Origin: an uncultured Sutterella sp. | GTDB taxonomy: Bacteria; Pseudomonadota; Gammaproteobacteria; Burkholderiales; Burkholderiaceae_F | DNA: 5,417 bases | Assembly: GCA_900754475.1 (NCBI GenBank) | Contig: CAAECY010000169.1 | Location: forward strand, 1 to 5,417 | Direction: 5' to 3' | Shown: in pieces, positions 4,918-5,417 of the stretch | Position numbering within the stretch: position 1 is the first letter of the stretch | Layout of the letters: each line of letters opens with the position of its first letter | Made by a program: the position numbers and the translations under genes | The notes under the pieces: model-generated | Told to the model about the DNA's origin: nothing | The model's input: the letters and a program-made list of their open reading frames with translations, nothing else | Databases searched by the model: none

Positions 4918-4948
4918 AGAAGACAACCCAATGGAAAAGGAGTTCATC

Positions 4949-5417
4949 ATGCCCGGTTATCCTGCCGATTTGCTCTCGAATCGCTCGATCGTCAAGCGCG
5001 ACAGTTTTGCGATCATCACGCCCGAAGGGCGCGTCATCAACACGATCCCCGGGATCGTCGACGCCAAGATGACGATCCTCTGCTCGCCCAAGATCGGCGC
5101 GGGCTTCGTTCAGTTGATCGGTACGCTCGGCGCGAACGCCCACACGACCATCCCCTACGCCAACCTCGCGCACGAAGAAAGCTTCATTTACGTCTTGGAC
5201 GGCACGGTCGAACTTGAAGTCGCCGTGGGCGACGAAAAGCGCGTTCTCACGCAGGGCGGCTACGCCTATGCGCCCGCGGGCGTCGGCATCGGCTTCAAGA
5301 ACGTCAACGGCGAAGAGGGCCGCATTCTCCTCACAAGCAGCGCTACGTGCCGCACCCGGCCGGGCTCGAACCCTATGCCGTCTTCGGCAACATCAACGAC
5401 GTTCCCTTCCGCGACTA
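4949..5417 (+). CDS. allE: (S)-ureidoglycine aminohydrolase, 3' truncated by window and frameshifted
   Basis: AllE releases ammonia from (S)-ureidoglycine to give (S)-ureidoglycolate, a step of allantoin breakdown after allantoate amidohydrolase. Family features: PADLLSNRSIVKRDSFAIIT (5-24), PEGRVINTIPG (25-35), TILCSPKIGAGFVQ (42-55), then the N-terminal cupin with EESFIYVLDGTVELE (76-90) and GGYAYAPAG (103-111). Reading 4949-5332 gives 128 good residues. The family sequence then resumes in another frame (KQRYVPHPAGLEPYAVFGN), so one base seems lost after 5332. Full AllE is about 260 residues with a second, metal-binding cupin, which would lie beyond this window. The ATG at 4949 has AAGGAG (4937-4942) 6 bases ahead; the in-frame ATG at 4931 overlaps that site and is unlikely. 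The upstream frame has no stop before the edge. Confidence 0.9.
   Translation, partial: MPGYPADLLSNRSIVKRDSFAIITPEGRVINTIPGIVDAKMTILCSPKIGAGFVQLIGTLGANAHTTIPYANLAHEESFIYVLDGTVELEVAVGDEKRVLTQGGYAYAPAGVGIGFKNVNGEEGRILLTSSATCRTRPGSNPMPSSATSTTFPSAT
5330..5335 (+). other. Apparent single-base deletion in allE
   Basis: Codons CTC CTC (5327-5332) are followed by ACAAGCAG. Inserting one T after 5332 restores TAC AAG CAG CGC TAC GTG CCG (YKQRYVP), matching the conserved AllE segment (YKRRYVP in E. coli as I recall it), and the restored frame stays open to base 5417. Without it the reading becomes TSSATCRTRPG, which does not match the family. No homopolymer of more than two bases is at the site. It may be a real mutation or a sequencing error. 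Confidence 0.85.

Larger units (their letters stand above)
4581..4948 (+). other. Intergenic regulatory region between the YfcC carrier and allE
   Basis: 368 bases without a gene. The first 83 hold a perfect hairpin and the intrinsic terminator of the upstream carrier. The rest looks like a dedicated control region for allE: three related 15-bp partial dyads, an AT-rich island (about 4754-4784) in otherwise GC-rich DNA, two further inverted repeats, a -10 element and a hairpin at the predicted RNA 5' end. The terminator means allE is probably transcribed from its own promoter. Confidence 0.75.

Noticed and set aside
4874..5173. 99-codon minus-strand open frame opposite the start of allE
   Set aside because: Overlaps the allE leader and its conserved N-terminal region in antisense; no motif or ribosome binding site support.
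1..5417. Insertion sequence, prophage or tRNA genes
   Set aside because: No transposase, integrase or terminal inverted repeats, and no cloverleaf-like sequence seen on either strand; base composition looks even apart from the short AT-rich island at 4754-4784.

Overview
The window is GC-rich and every supported gene lies on the + strand. It suggests a facultatively or strictly anaerobic proteobacterium. A Betaproteobacterium of the Sutterella/Parasutterella type is my best guess, but this rests only on gene content, base composition and general resemblance, not on a search. The genes fall into two groups: the end of a class III (oxygen-independent) ribonucleotide reductase operon, and the start of what looks like a purine/allantoin-nitrogen catabolism locus.

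Bases 1-1012: a possible tail of an upstream gene, then a 65-residue protein resembling only the C-terminal glycyl-radical tail of NrdD, then nrdG (radical SAM activase, NrdG2 type). The last two overlap by 4 bases and are surely co-transcribed. They would activate anaerobic dNTP synthesis; the main NrdD subunit should lie just upstream.

Bases 1013-2597: a 295-base gap holding a C-rich, G-poor tract and a strong UUCG hairpin, then a 429-residue multi-spanning permease of the ion-transporter superfamily type whose substrate I cannot name. An 11-bp tandem repeat runs through its stop codon.

Bases 2598-4663: a 528-base gap with no convincing gene but several hairpins and a 10-bp tandem repeat. 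A YfcC-family (DcuC-like) carrier follows and is closed by a textbook intrinsic terminator.

Bases 4664-5417: a regulatory region with repeated 15-bp partial dyads, an AT-rich island, a promoter with a good -10 and a poor -35, and a compact hairpin at the predicted 5' end of the mRNA. It precedes allE, (S)-ureidoglycine aminohydrolase. The allE frame is broken by one missing base near 5332, after which the family sequence continues in another frame to the window edge. The two carriers plus AllE fit uptake and breakdown of allantoin/ureide compounds (or export of products such as oxamate), but the carriers' substrates are inferred from position only.
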